Below, piece after piece: positions 55,752 through 64,000 of a stretch of DNA of 64,000 nt (the first letter of the stretch is position 1; the number at the start of each line of letters is the position of its first letter). The notes beneath the pieces are model-generated. The model did not search any database. It saw only the letters and a program-made list of their open reading frames with translations, and was not told the origin of the DNA. The stretch spans positions 62,001-126,000 of the forward strand of contig CBDHFQ010000025.1 in the NCBI GenBank assembly GCA_965262565.1, given 5' to 3'. A program made the position numbers and the translations under genes. Origin of the DNA: CBDHFQ01 sp965262565. GTDB lineage: Bacteria > Bacteroidota > Bacteroidia > J057.

Positions 55752-56123
55752 TACAAAATAGTAAAATTATTATTTGACAGAATAATTTTAAAATATTTTT
55801 CGAGATTATCTTTATTCAAAAATCGAAAAGGGAAGTCAAAAAATTACCATATAGCCTTATAGCTAACAAATTTACCTTTGGCCTCTACTTAGACCTAAAA
55901 TAATTGTTATAAATGCCCATATTATGACAAATAGAGGAGAGGGTTTTTTGATTAAGACATCTTTATTAACATCAAATAAGTCTTGGGACTTACCTTGGCG
56001 AAGCTATTCGATTAATTGAACAAATATTAGCTATTACTACCATTGCTTATAACTAACATAATCGACTTCTGAGTAATCTAGAATCATCCCGCATAAAAAT
56101 GAATTTTTAAGTTTGTCAAAGAA
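55752..56123. other. Gap between the candidate precursor and the antiterminator gene
   Basis: About 370 bases. It starts with the hairpin at 55762-55790. A TACCTTTG at 55873-55880 fits the -7 consensus TAnnTTTG, without a visible TTG -33 element, and could serve the antiterminator gene. A 31-residue frame at 55924-56019 has no Cys and no leader-like block. Confidence 0.4.
55762..55800 (+). terminator. AT-rich hairpin with T-run after the candidate precursor
   Basis: TAAAATTATT (55762-55771) and AATAATTTTA (55781-55790) form a perfect ten-base stem with a nine-base loop, followed by AAATATTTTT. It begins ten bases after the stop of the candidate precursor. The stem is all A-T, so it may be a weak terminator or an attenuation point. 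Confidence 0.45.
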
Positions 56124-56645
56124 ATGAATGTTTATTCAGCTCCTCTTAATTGGTATACAGCCTATACCTATCCAAAATCTGAAAAAAAAGTTAACTCAGC
56201 ATTAGCTGAGGTGGGGTTGGAATCTTTTCTCCCTTTACAACAAGTAATTAGGCAATGGAGTGATCGAAAAAAGAAACTATTAGTTCCACTTATCCCAAAT
56301 TATGTGTTTGTGAAAACAGAGGCTAAGCAGATTTACAAGCTATTAAAGATTAATGGAATTATTCGTTTTTTGACTATAGATAAGAAACTCGCAACTATTT
56401 CTGATGATGAAATTTCATATTTAAGAAAAATGATTAATGGAAGCTTCATTGTTACAAAAGAAAGCTTTGAGGTTACTCCTGGTCAGCGTGCCAGAATTAT
56501 TGGTGGTGTTCTAAAGGGATTTTCAGGAAAGATTTTACAACAAAATGGAAAATATAGGGTACTAATACGGATAAATTCCGTCAAACAAGCATTTTCTGTT
56601 GAAATTGCATCAGAATTCCTGGAGCTCATCTCTTCGAATGATTAA
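56124..56645 (+). CDS. UpxY family transcription antiterminator (NusG/RfaH-like)
   Basis: 173 residues. The NusG N-terminal domain is visible (WYTAYTYPKSEKKVNSALAE, GLESFLPLQQVIRQWSDRKKK, LIPNYVFVK) and a KOW-like C-terminal domain (EVTPGQRARIIGGVLKGFSGK). In Bacteroides the UpxY proteins stop premature termination within their own operon, usually for capsular polysaccharides. Here it stands between a candidate precursor and a RiPP exporter, with no glycan genes beside it, so a role in reading through to the downstream genes is likely. It belongs to the specialised NusG paralogues rather than housekeeping NusG. Confidence 0.9.
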   Translation: MNVYSAPLNWYTAYTYPKSEKKVNSALAEVGLESFLPLQQVIRQWSDRKKKLLVPLIPNYVFVKTEAKQIYKLLKINGIIRFLTIDKKLATISDDEISYLRKMINGSFIVTKESFEVTPGQRARIIGGVLKGFSGKILQQNGKYRVLIRINSVKQAFSVEIASEFLELISSND

Positions 56646-56731
56646 GCTACATAATATATTGGGTAATAAGGTTAACCTCCAAAGTTAGCATACCTATTGA
56701 ACATTATACTTTCTCTTTTTTATACATCTTC

Positions 56732-58600
56732 ATGAATATGAAAGTCATGAGAATAACCAAGTTTTTGTACTTTATCGCCTTCATGGGCCTATTACCATTT
56801 TCTGTTATTCAAATCCATGCGGCTATCGCTGGTCTTGAAAATACAGCTTTAGCTTGGAAGGAAAGTACTTCCCTGTTAGAGGGCTTTTTCTCTATCTTTT
56901 TGGTTGGAGGAATGGTTTGGTATCTTTTCAGGGAAAATTCTAGCCGAGCAGTGCTCGAAAAAGAAATTCAACGTCAAGGAGAAATATTAAAAGAGCAATC
57001 CAGAAGATTAAAGGCAATAGATAAGATTAGACCTTTAATGTTTTCAAATATATTGGAAAAAGTCCAGGTTCCACTTACTTCCATGATTAATTTAAACCAA
57101 GCTATATTCATGGAGAAGTTGGGTGCCAGCAACAATAATGTCAAAGGGGCATCCCGCATTGCCATAAAAAAAGGTAGAACACTTACTCAATTAGTAGATG
57201 AAATGCGGGAACTTGCTAAGCTTGAGACTGCAAAGCCGACCTTGCGTGAAACATCGATAAACATATTTGATGTTACGACAAAGCTTTACGAATACCTTTT
57301 GCCAGAAGCACAAGAAAAAAATATCCAACTTGGATTTAACTATCAACTGGATAAAAATTTAATTATTCAATTGGATGCAAATAAATATAAAAAAGTCTTT
57401 AATAAGTTGGTTAGATGTGCTATCCACTGCTCTCCAAAATTGGGAAATGTGATTGTTTCTTTAGAAGAGTCAAATGATAAGAGTAGTATAAATTTAATGG
57501 TGGAGGATTCAGGCCCGGGGCTTGACAAAAATGGTTTGCTAAATATTTTTGATAGTTATTTTCAGGCAGAATATGACTATGTGTTTAATGAATATGGTGT
57601 AATTCCAGCCATTGTAAAATACTATGCACATTTATTAGGAGCAAAATTATCTGTTGATAGTAAAATTGGCAAAGGAACCTCCTTTGAGTTCTCTTTTCCC
57701 AAAAATAATTTAATCAGACAATATGAAGCTCAACACTCACCTCAATCAGATAATCTGGAAGATAGTGCTATTCCTGCTCAATTACATAACTTGCTGCCGC
57801 CTCCTGCCATACAGAATAAAGTTGAAAAGAAATATAGAGGGTTATTAATTGGACAAAATGAGAATTCCTTGCATTATTTAAAGGATAGCATCTGTAATAA
57901 ATATAGTGTAATGTTTGCCAGAGAGGAGAAAGAAGCTGTAGAGATATTAAAAAACTACCAAAGTAAGATCGATTTCTTGCTAATTTATAGCTTTGAGGCT
58001 GGATATGACAACTTTGAGTTAATTAATAGTATTAAGCGAAGTTCTAGCTGGAATAGGTTACCTCTCATAGTTGTAACGGATGATGTGCGTGCATCTAAAA
58101 GGATTAGAGCGATTAATGCTGGGGTCGATACCTATCTAATTAGGCCTTTCGAAAGGGGATTATTGAATGAAAGCATTGAAAATCTTTTGTGTATTGAAGC
58201 TAACAGAGATGAATGGCATTCTGAACTCTCTTCATCAAGAGAGCAGCAAAATAAAATATCTCATGCTGATTTTATTTGGTTGGAAGAGTTAGATGAAATA
58301 GTGTTGAAAGAGATGGGAAACAAGCAGTTTAATTTATTGGAATTAGCTTACAGGCTTGCAACTAGTGAGCGTCAGTTATTTAGAAAAATGAAAGAATTAA
58401 CGGGAATGACGCCAAATAAGTATATTAGAGAATTAAAATTATATAAAGCAAAAAGGTTGTTAGAAGAAGCTTCTTTCAAGACTGTTGCTGAGGTTTCATA
58501 TGCTGTAGGTTTTGAGGACCCTCATTATTTTTCTAAAATTTACAAAAGTAAGTTTAGGAAAAAACCATCGGCCTATTTCCACAGAGCCAGGCAAATTTAA
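56732..58600 (+). CDS. Degenerate hybrid two-component regulator with AraC-type HTH
   Basis: 622 residues. Order: two transmembrane helices (about 10-30 and 52-66) with a short loop and no large sensor domain, coiled linker, a HisKA-like helix pair, an ATPase domain, a receiver-like domain and a C-terminal AraC HTH (about 525-620, FNLLELAYRLATSERQLFRKM ... VGFEDPHYFSKIYKSKF). The phospho-accepting His is replaced by Glu109 (NILEKVQVPLT for NISHEFRTPLT), the receiver Asp by Tyr419 (LLIYSFEA), and its Lys by Arg471 (LIRPF). The N-box Asn looks replaced too, although DSGPG remains. It should work by conformational coupling rather than phosphorelay. Confidence 0.88.
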   Translation: MNMKVMRITKFLYFIAFMGLLPFSVIQIHAAIAGLENTALAWKESTSLLEGFFSIFLVGGMVWYLFRENSSRAVLEKEIQRQGEILKEQSRRLKAIDKIRPLMFSNILEKVQVPLTSMINLNQAIFMEKLGASNNNVKGASRIAIKKGRTLTQLVDEMRELAKLETAKPTLRETSINIFDVTTKLYEYLLPEAQEKNIQLGFNYQLDKNLIIQLDANKYKKVFNKLVRCAIHCSPKLGNVIVSLEESNDKSSINLMVEDSGPGLDKNGLLNIFDSYFQAEYDYVFNEYGVIPAIVKYYAHLLGAKLSVDSKIGKGTSFEFSFPKNNLIRQYEAQHSPQSDNLEDSAIPAQLHNLLPPPAIQNKVEKKYRGLLIGQNENSLHYLKDSICNKYSVMFAREEKEAVEILKNYQSKIDFLLIYSFEAGYDNFELINSIKRSSSWNRLPLIVVTDDVRASKRIRAINAGVDTYLIRPFERGLLNESIENLLCIEANRDEWHSELSSSREQQNKISHADFIWLEELDEIVLKEMGNKQFNLLELAYRLATSERQLFRKMKELTGMTPNKYIRELKLYKAKRLLEEASFKTVAEVSYAVGFEDPHYFSKIYKSKFRKKPSAYFHRARQI

Positions 58601-58920
58601 TATATATATAGACCTGTCATTATATTGTTAATTAGACTCATTTGTGTAATTTAATTATTACTTATTATTAAGACTATAGGTATTTAATTAATAGAAAAAG
58701 CATCTTTTGACAATATTTTAAACTAATGATTGAGGTTTTCTTCGTTTAGAGAATTTTATTGGATAATGATCATCTTACCATTAATTATCCAAATAATGGC
58801 TATTGATTAAGCCAGATTTTCAGTTTTTATGGCAGGAATTTTTGCTATCAGATATCAGATATTTATATCAGCTAGAACATTTAGTCTATGCTGCGTTGAT
58901 ACATACATATTTTTTTATCT
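58601..58920. other. Gene-free stretch upstream of the exporter operon
   Basis: About 320 very AT-rich bases. Holds an imperfect inverted element GATAT-TT-ATATC and repeated ATATCAG units near 58848-58870, which might be an operator. A short frame ending in the start codon region of the next gene is probably noise. Confidence 0.4.
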
Positions 58921-59445
58921 ATGAAAAGAGTATTATTTATTTTAGGGCAATTTGATGATCTGGATATTGAGTGGATGATAGAAAACGGATCTAAAACAGA
59001 AGTCGAGCAAGGGGAAACACTTATTCAGCAAGGGGAAGAAGTTCAAAATTTATACATCATTCTTAACGGAGAGTTTTTAGTAAAGAACGAAAGAAGAAAT
59101 GGATTAGAAATTGCCCAAATAAGCGCCGGTGAGGTAGTAGGTGAAATGTCTTTTATAGATGCTAGGCCTCCTGCGGCCTCAGTAGTCGCAACAGAACCTT
59201 CTACTGTTTTTTACATTCCACATAATATTATGAAAGTGAAGCTAAATAATGATAGTGCATTTTCTTCGCGATTTTATCAAGCTATGGCCATGTTTCTCTC
59301 CAGTAGATTAAGAAAAACTATGGACACACTTGGTTTTGATATTTCACAAGAAGATACAGATGAGATAGATTTTAATGTGCTTCAGCATGTAGCTCAGGCA
59401 GGAGCCCGGTTTGGCCAAATTTTACATAAATTTTCTGAAGTATAA
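58921..59445 (+). CDS. Cyclic-nucleotide-binding protein without HTH (NHLP-transport-associated type)
   Basis: 174 residues. A cyclic-nucleotide-binding beta-roll (EQGETLIQQGEEVQNLYIIL, ISAGEVVGEMSFIDARPPAA, SVVATEPSTVFYIP) with the phosphate-binding-cassette-type block GEMSFIDARPPAASVVA, then a helical C-terminus (FYQAMAMFLSSRLRKTM) but no DNA-binding domain. Crp-like proteins of this size are known beside NHLP bacteriocin exporters. The next gene, tolC-like, begins five bases after its stop. It may gate or localise the exporter; whether it binds a nucleotide cannot be read from sequence. Confidence 0.85.
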   Translation: MKRVLFILGQFDDLDIEWMIENGSKTEVEQGETLIQQGEEVQNLYIILNGEFLVKNERRNGLEIAQISAGEVVGEMSFIDARPPAASVVATEPSTVFYIPHNIMKVKLNNDSAFSSRFYQAMAMFLSSRLRKTMDTLGFDISQEDTDEIDFNVLQHVAQAGARFGQILHKFSEV

Positions 59446-59449
59446 AATT

Positions 59450-61042
59450 ATGGTCAGGTATTCTAGTATTACATTGTTATATATTTTTTGTTTGTTCTGC
59501 CATCTTAATGTAGAAGGGCAAATGGCAATAGATACGATTCCATGTACCTTATCTAACCTTACTAGTCTAACGTTAGATAAGAATCCCCAGCTACAACGAC
59601 AAAAATTAAGAATAGCTAGAAACAGGGCTGATCTTCAAATAGCTACAAGTTTATTCGATTACAGATTAAATGCGTCTCTTAATGCTAATCGAAATCAGGA
59701 AAATCTATTTACCCTGGATCCACGCTTTCCGGTAATCGATGGTAGGATTAAGACCAATAATTATACAGCTTCAGGAGGAATTCAGCGCATTCTTCGAACA
59801 AGTTTGAGTACAAGAGTGGGATTTGATTATGCAAGGATTTCAGATAATTTTCCCTTAAATCAGTTTAATGAAGAAGTAGGTTCATTTGTATCCAACAATT
59901 TTACGACAATTAACTTGTCTTTTAATCAACCTTTATTAAGAGGTAGAGGTAGAAAATTTGCAACAGCTAATGAACAATTTTCTAAAGACATGGTGGAAAG
60001 TTCTATCTACGATCTTATTTTTCTTTCCTCAGGAGAGCTTTCGAATATGGCCTTAGCCTACTGGCAATATTTGAGTAGCTTTCAAAGATTGAAAGTTTTT
60101 ATAGAGAATGAAGCTCGTATTAGGAAGGTACTAGAAATAACTCAAGATTTAGTAAATGCAGAGCGAAAAGCTGAAAGTGATCTTATCCAGATTCAAGCTG
60201 ATTTAACAGATAAAGAACGTCAAACAGTTATAGCTCAACAGCAACTTTACAATTCAAGACAAAACTTAGGACGTTTTATTGGATTAAATGAAGAAGAAAG
60301 TAGATTTTTTAGCCATCCCATAAATCCATTTCCTAAAATAGATCAAGCAAATTATACTCCTGAGATTTCTCTTGAAAAATTATTACTCTTAGCTAGAAAC
60401 AATAGAGCTGATCTTAAGGCACTAATTATTAGTAAAAATGCTTTAGAAATTCTGTTTGAACAGTCCAGGAATAATCTGAAACCTCAATTGGATTTACAAA
60501 GTTCTATTTCTTATGGTGGAATTGATGTAGGAAATGGGTTAAATCGCGTATTTACTCCACTTGAACAAGAGGCAGGAAGAAATGTTCAAGTAGGATTTGG
60601 ATTAAACTTTTTATTCCCCTTAAATAATAATGCTGCTAAAGCAGGATTTCTGAGAAGTAAAGTCGCAGTTGAAGATCAACAAGTAGTGATAGATAATCAA
60701 ATTCGAAATATAGAATTAGATATCAGTATTGCATTGAATGAACTTCATAACAGTGTCATCAATCTGGAAAAATCCTATAAAACATTTCAGTATTATCAGG
60801 AAGTATTTAATAATGAACAGATTAAGTTTCAAAATGGATTAACCACTTTACTAAACTTAATTTTGTTTCAGGAACGTCTCACGTTTTCACAATTAGATTA
60901 TTTACAGGCCCAACAAGAATTTGCTAGTGCAATTATAAACATTAGGCAGGAAACAGGTACCATTTTTCCCTTGGAAGAATTCTTATCATCTTCTATAGAG
61001 ATAAATGCACAAGTTTTCTATGAATTGCCAACATCAAATTAA
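59450..61042 (+). CDS. TolC family outer membrane efflux protein
   Basis: 530 residues from the ATG at 59450; an upstream TTG would overlap the previous gene. A signal peptide (YSSITLLYIFCLFCHLNVEGQ) is followed by the long helical repeats of the family (KNPQLQRQKLRIARNRADLQIA, SELSNMALAYWQYLSSFQRLK-like, RNNRADLKALIISKNALEILFEQ). It forms the outer membrane channel of a type I secretion route. It lies between the cyclic-nucleotide-binding and HlyD-like genes in one direction, so the exporter is tripartite. Confidence 0.92.
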   Translation: MVRYSSITLLYIFCLFCHLNVEGQMAIDTIPCTLSNLTSLTLDKNPQLQRQKLRIARNRADLQIATSLFDYRLNASLNANRNQENLFTLDPRFPVIDGRIKTNNYTASGGIQRILRTSLSTRVGFDYARISDNFPLNQFNEEVGSFVSNNFTTINLSFNQPLLRGRGRKFATANEQFSKDMVESSIYDLIFLSSGELSNMALAYWQYLSSFQRLKVFIENEARIRKVLEITQDLVNAERKAESDLIQIQADLTDKERQTVIAQQQLYNSRQNLGRFIGLNEEESRFFSHPINPFPKIDQANYTPEISLEKLLLLARNNRADLKALIISKNALEILFEQSRNNLKPQLDLQSSISYGGIDVGNGLNRVFTPLEQEAGRNVQVGFGLNFLFPLNNNAAKAGFLRSKVAVEDQQVVIDNQIRNIELDISIALNELHNSVINLEKSYKTFQYYQEVFNNEQIKFQNGLTTLLNLILFQERLTFSQLDYLQAQQEFASAIINIRQETGTIFPLEEFLSSSIEINAQVFYELPTSN

Positions 61043-61087
61043 AGATCATTATTAAAATATATTTACTCAATTAAATAAATTACTACA

Positions 61088-62347
61088 ATGTCAAGGCAAA
61101 TTTTTAGGAAAGGAGCCTTAGAAAAGCTTTCCACTCCAGAAAAACTAGACCAATTAATAAAAATTACAAGTATACAGTCTTGGATGCTTCTGCTAACTAT
61201 AAGCTTGATCATAGGAACTGCTATAAGTTGGAGCTTCTTAGGGCGAGTGAAAACTAAATTAAATGCAACGGGAGTATTACTTGGAGGCGAGGTGTACGAA
61301 GTAGTTTCTACTACCCAAGGACAATTATTGGAATTAAGTGTGGCCATTGGAGATACTATCCAGGAGGGAGATATCATTGCGGAAGTAGAACAACCGGACT
61401 TATTGCAAAAAATAGAAGAGTCTATGGCCGCTTTGGCAGAACGAAAATTTGAGTTACAACAAGTAATGGCATTTGGCTCTCAGGACACACGTATACAGGG
61501 AGAGTTTATCCAGCAACAAAGATTGAGTTTTCGACAACAAATTCAATCCAACGAAAAAAATCTGGATTTTCTTAAACAGCAATTATCCGTTGAAAAAGAA
61601 TTACTTAAAAAAGGATTAATCACTCGGCCAACCGTTGTAAATACGGAACAGCAAATTGAAAATACCCAAAATCAAATCGAAAGTTTAAAGGCTCAATTAG
61701 TTCAAACTTCATCTCAGGAATTGAATGTTGACTTTAATCTTCAGCAGAGGATTACCCTGATTAAACAAAGGATCTCTCAAGAGGAAAGGCGTTTAGATCA
61801 ACTTAATGAAAGATATTCCATTGATACTGAAGTTAAGAGTTTACATGGCGGAGAGGTCGTGGAAATTTTGTCCAATACAGGGATTATTGTAGGATTGGGA
61901 ACCCCCTTGTTTAAGCTTAAAAGTCAAAAAGTAAGTGAGGACAGACTGAAAGGGATCCTATATGTTTCATCTCAAGATGGGAAAAAGATTAAAGAAGGAA
62001 TGAGTGCATTAGTTGTACCTGTTACAGTGAAACCTCAGGAATATGGATTTATGAAAGCCAAGGTCACTTACGTTTCTGATTTTCCAGTTACCCAGCAAGG
62101 AATGATGATTTCTATGAAAAATGATCAACTAGTCCAAGCTTTACTATCCATAGGGGCTCCTTTTGAAGTATATGTTGATTTTGAAAGGGATACAACTTCA
62201 TACAGTGGTTATAAATGGACATCGGCTAATGGTCCTTCTGTAAGTATTAATGCTGGAACTTCGTGTGCGGGTAAAATTACAGTTGATGAAGTTCCTCCAA
62301 TAGCAATGATAGTTCCTGCATTCAAAAAGTTTTTTAATCTATACTAA
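61088..62347 (+). CDS. HlyD-like secretion protein (NHLP bacteriocin system type)
   Basis: 419 residues. One N-terminal transmembrane helix (about 35-52, MLLLTISLIIGTAISWSFLG), a lipoyl-like half (VVSTTQGQLLELSVAIGDTI, EGDIIAEVEQPDL), a long coiled coil (about 115-245, LRQQIQSNEKNLDFLKQQLS), and the second lipoyl half plus beta-barrel region (LHGGEVVEILSNTGIIVGLGTPLFKL, YVSSQDGKKIKEGMSALVVPVT). The layout fits the periplasmic adaptor that joins the ABC exporter downstream to TolC upstream, as in NHLP-type export systems. Confidence 0.92.
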   Translation: MSRQIFRKGALEKLSTPEKLDQLIKITSIQSWMLLLTISLIIGTAISWSFLGRVKTKLNATGVLLGGEVYEVVSTTQGQLLELSVAIGDTIQEGDIIAEVEQPDLLQKIEESMAALAERKFELQQVMAFGSQDTRIQGEFIQQQRLSFRQQIQSNEKNLDFLKQQLSVEKELLKKGLITRPTVVNTEQQIENTQNQIESLKAQLVQTSSQELNVDFNLQQRITLIKQRISQEERRLDQLNERYSIDTEVKSLHGGEVVEILSNTGIIVGLGTPLFKLKSQKVSEDRLKGILYVSSQDGKKIKEGMSALVVPVTVKPQEYGFMKAKVTYVSDFPVTQQGMMISMKNDQLVQALLSIGAPFEVYVDFERDTTSYSGYKWTSANGPSVSINAGTSCAGKITVDEVPPIAMIVPAFKKFFNLY

Positions 62348-62381
62348 GCCGATCATTCCCAGAAAATAAAAAAAGCTAACA

Positions 62382-64000
62382 ATGGCTATGCGAAAGCCCC
62401 AAAAAGTAAAAGGACCAATAAAGGAAAAATTAGCAAAACCGATCAAAACCCCTACGGTTTTACAAATGGAAGCGGTAGAATGTGGTGCTGCGGCTCTATC
62501 TATCGTAATGGGATATTATGGCAGGTTTGTGCCATTAGAAAAGATAAGGGTGGAATGTGGAGTTTCGAGAGATGGATTAAAGGCTACTAATTTAATGAAG
62601 GCAGCAAGATCTTTTGGGTTCAAAACCAAAGGCTATTCTAAATCTCTCAGAAAGCTTAAAGAGACTAAATTACCTGCTATTTTGTTTTGGAACTTTAATC
62701 ATTTTCTGGTGTTGGAGGGATTTACCACAAAAAAAGTTTATATAAATGATCCTGCACAAGGTAGATACCAAGTAACCTACGAAGAGTTTGAAGATTCATT
62801 TACAGGAGTAGTAATCACTCTTGAACCCACAGAGAAATTTGAGAAAGGAAATGAAAAAAGAGGGTTGATACCAGCTTTAACTTCACGGATCTCCAATTCG
62901 AAATTAAGCGTTATCTATATCGTACTGGCAAGTTTATTTTTGGTGATTCCTGGCCTTATAATACCTTCTTTCACTCAAATATTTATTGATAGCTACTTGG
63001 TGAATCAAATGACAGATTTTGTCATGCCATTATTATTAGGGATGGCTGGTGTATTGATTATTAATGCCATATTAGTTCATATTCAACAATACTATCTTCT
63101 TAGACTTGAAACAAAGTTAGCTCTTGCTACATCCAGCCAATTTCTATGGCATGTGTTCCACCTTCCTATCACCTTTTTTACACAGCGATACAGTGGAGAT
63201 GTGAGTAATAGGGTGACGCTAAATGATCAAATAGCACAGTTATTAAGTGGAGAATTAGCGAATGCATCATTAAATATAATAGTTGTAGTATTTTATGCCA
63301 TATTAATGTTTTCTTACGATGTAGTCCTTACGATTATTGGTATTACAATTACTGCATTAAATATATTAGCTTTAAAGATTGTATCGAGAGCAAGAAAAGA
63401 TAAAAACCGACGATTATTAAATGAAAGAGGGAAGCTAATGGGGAGTACCATGTCTGGGATTAGTATGATAGAAACCTTAAAAGCCTCTGGCAGGGAAAGT
63501 GATTTTTTCGCAAAATGGACGGGATACCTGGCAAAAGTAATGAATATTCAGCAAGAATTAAGCTGGATTACATTACGTTTGAATGTAGTTCCACCTTTTT
63601 TAATGTCGTTAAATACAACACTAATAATTGGTCTAGGTGCCTTAAGGGTCATGGATGGCCATATGACACTGGGTATGTTAATTGCCTTTTTGTATTTAAT
63701 GAAAAGTTTCATAGACCCTGTTAATCAATTAGTAGCAGTAGGTAGTTTATTGCAGGAAACTGAAGGAGGTATGAGCCGAATAGATGATGTATTAGATTAT
63801 GAAATCTCTAAGGAGTTTGTTGATAATGATAAAAGGAATAATGGGGTAGCTCGTGAAAGAGAAATGGCACATTCCTATATAAAAGTAGGACCAAATGGAA
63901 AACTAAATGGTCATTTGGAATTAAAAAATGTGAGCTTTGGCTACACCAAAGTCTTACCTCCAATCATAGAAGACTTTAATTTGACATTAGAACCTGGTAG
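62382..64000 (+). CDS. C39 peptidase-containing ABC exporter (NHLP bacteriocin type), partial
   Basis: About 540 residues, open at the right edge. From ATG at 62382. N-terminal peptidase C39 domain with Cys34 (MEAVECGAAALS), His107 (FWNFNHFLVLEG) and Asp123 (YINDPAQG), then a six-helix transporter domain (from about 165, SVIYIVLASLFLVIPGLIIPSF; THRYSGDVSNR-like QRYSGDVSNRVTLNDQ), and the start of the ATP-binding domain (HLELKNVSFGYTKVLPPIIEDF). The Walker A motif lies outside. It cleaves the leader, usually after a double glycine, while exporting the peptide. It follows the HlyD-like gene by 34 bases. A second NHLP ATPase gene may follow beyond the window. Confidence 0.94.
   Translation, partial: MAMRKPQKVKGPIKEKLAKPIKTPTVLQMEAVECGAAALSIVMGYYGRFVPLEKIRVECGVSRDGLKATNLMKAARSFGFKTKGYSKSLRKLKETKLPAILFWNFNHFLVLEGFTTKKVYINDPAQGRYQVTYEEFEDSFTGVVITLEPTEKFEKGNEKRGLIPALTSRISNSKLSVIYIVLASLFLVIPGLIIPSFTQIFIDSYLVNQMTDFVMPLLLGMAGVLIINAILVHIQQYYLLRLETKLALATSSQFLWHVFHLPITFFTQRYSGDVSNRVTLNDQIAQLLSGELANASLNIIVVVFYAILMFSYDVVLTIIGITITALNILALKIVSRARKDKNRRLLNERGKLMGSTMSGISMIETLKASGRESDFFAKWTGYLAKVMNIQQELSWITLRLNVVPPFLMSLNTTLIIGLGALRVMDGHMTLGMLIAFLYLMKSFIDPVNQLVAVGSLLQETEGGMSRIDDVLDYEISKEFVDNDKRNNGVAREREMAHSYIKVGPNGKLNGHLELKNVSFGYTKVLPPIIEDFNLTLEPG

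Noticed and set aside
55924..56019. A 31-residue frame between the candidate precursor and the antiterminator
   Set aside because: It has no Cys and no leader-like block, so it cannot form a lanthionine ring. I do not support it as a precursor.
58829..58924. A 31-residue frame with a Cys-Cys pair just before the cyclic-nucleotide-binding gene
   Set aside because: It is hydrophobic throughout, has no leader pattern and overlaps the next start codon. Probably chance.

Overview
The window looks like chromosomal DNA of an AT-rich Bacteroidota bacterium, most likely of the order Cytophagales. Signs of this are a type IX secretion sorting domain, FecI/FecR/TonB-receptor modules, a hybrid two-component regulator next to a sugar-utilisation locus, an UpxY-type antiterminator, DUF4369-TlpA, OmpP1/FadL and YqgE genes, an archaeal-type ProS, and -7 promoter elements of the form TAnnTTTG. 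Shine-Dalgarno sequences are weak, and several genes seem to start with TTG or GTG. I see no tRNA, rRNA, CRISPR array, transposase or prophage gene.

Layout. 0-9 kb: a cut MarR-type regulator, a polyprenyl diphosphate synthase, three tandem rhomboid proteases, a UbiD-family decarboxylase, a small secreted protein, YqgE/AlgH and a TlpA-like thioredoxin. 9-20.5 kb: mostly housekeeping and envelope genes: FadL-like porin, Ser/Arg-rich lipoprotein, proS, an ECF sigma factor, an MMPL-type RND permease, dprA, a gluconolactonase-like lipoprotein and a lipoprotein MsrA. 20.7-27.3 kb: a T9SS-exported metzincin protease, a TIM-barrel sugar isomerase/epimerase followed by an Nramp-fold transporter that lacks the usual metal motifs, and an ATP-grasp/helix-hairpin-helix fusion.

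27.6-34.8 kb is a compact fructan/fructose utilisation locus: a hybrid two-component regulator with a fused sugar-binding domain, a sugar/H+ symporter, a fructokinase-like kinase and a GH32 lipoprotein. It has no SusC/SusD pair, and the regulator has lost its phospho-accepting histidine. 35-45.2 kb holds an alpha/beta hydrolase, a FecI-FecR-TonB receptor module, a DUF2267 protein, a CrtI-like oxidoreductase, a second sigma factor with a membrane-anchored partner, and a small HTH protein. 45.4-47.6 kb is a GAF-GAF-PAS-class III nucleotidyl cyclase.

48.8-64 kb is the most interesting part: a class I lanthipeptide locus joined to an NHLP-type exporter. It encodes a full-length LanB dehydratase, a LanC cyclase with an altered zinc-ligand motif (Cys-Tyr instead of Cys-His), a LytS/LytTR two-component pair, a 48-residue candidate precursor (MKK... 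to ...TRACPTTVL) followed by its own hairpin, an UpxY/NusG-like antiterminator, a second hybrid regulator in which the histidine, aspartate and lysine of phosphorelay are all replaced, an HTH-less cyclic-nucleotide-binding protein, TolC, a HlyD-like adaptor and a C39-peptidase ABC exporter that runs off the right edge. A plausible reading is that LytS/LytTR, the antiterminator and the pseudo-hybrid regulator control expression, LanB/LanC modify the peptide, and the C39 exporter with HlyD and TolC cleaves and secretes it. The precursor assignment and the regulatory wiring are inferences.
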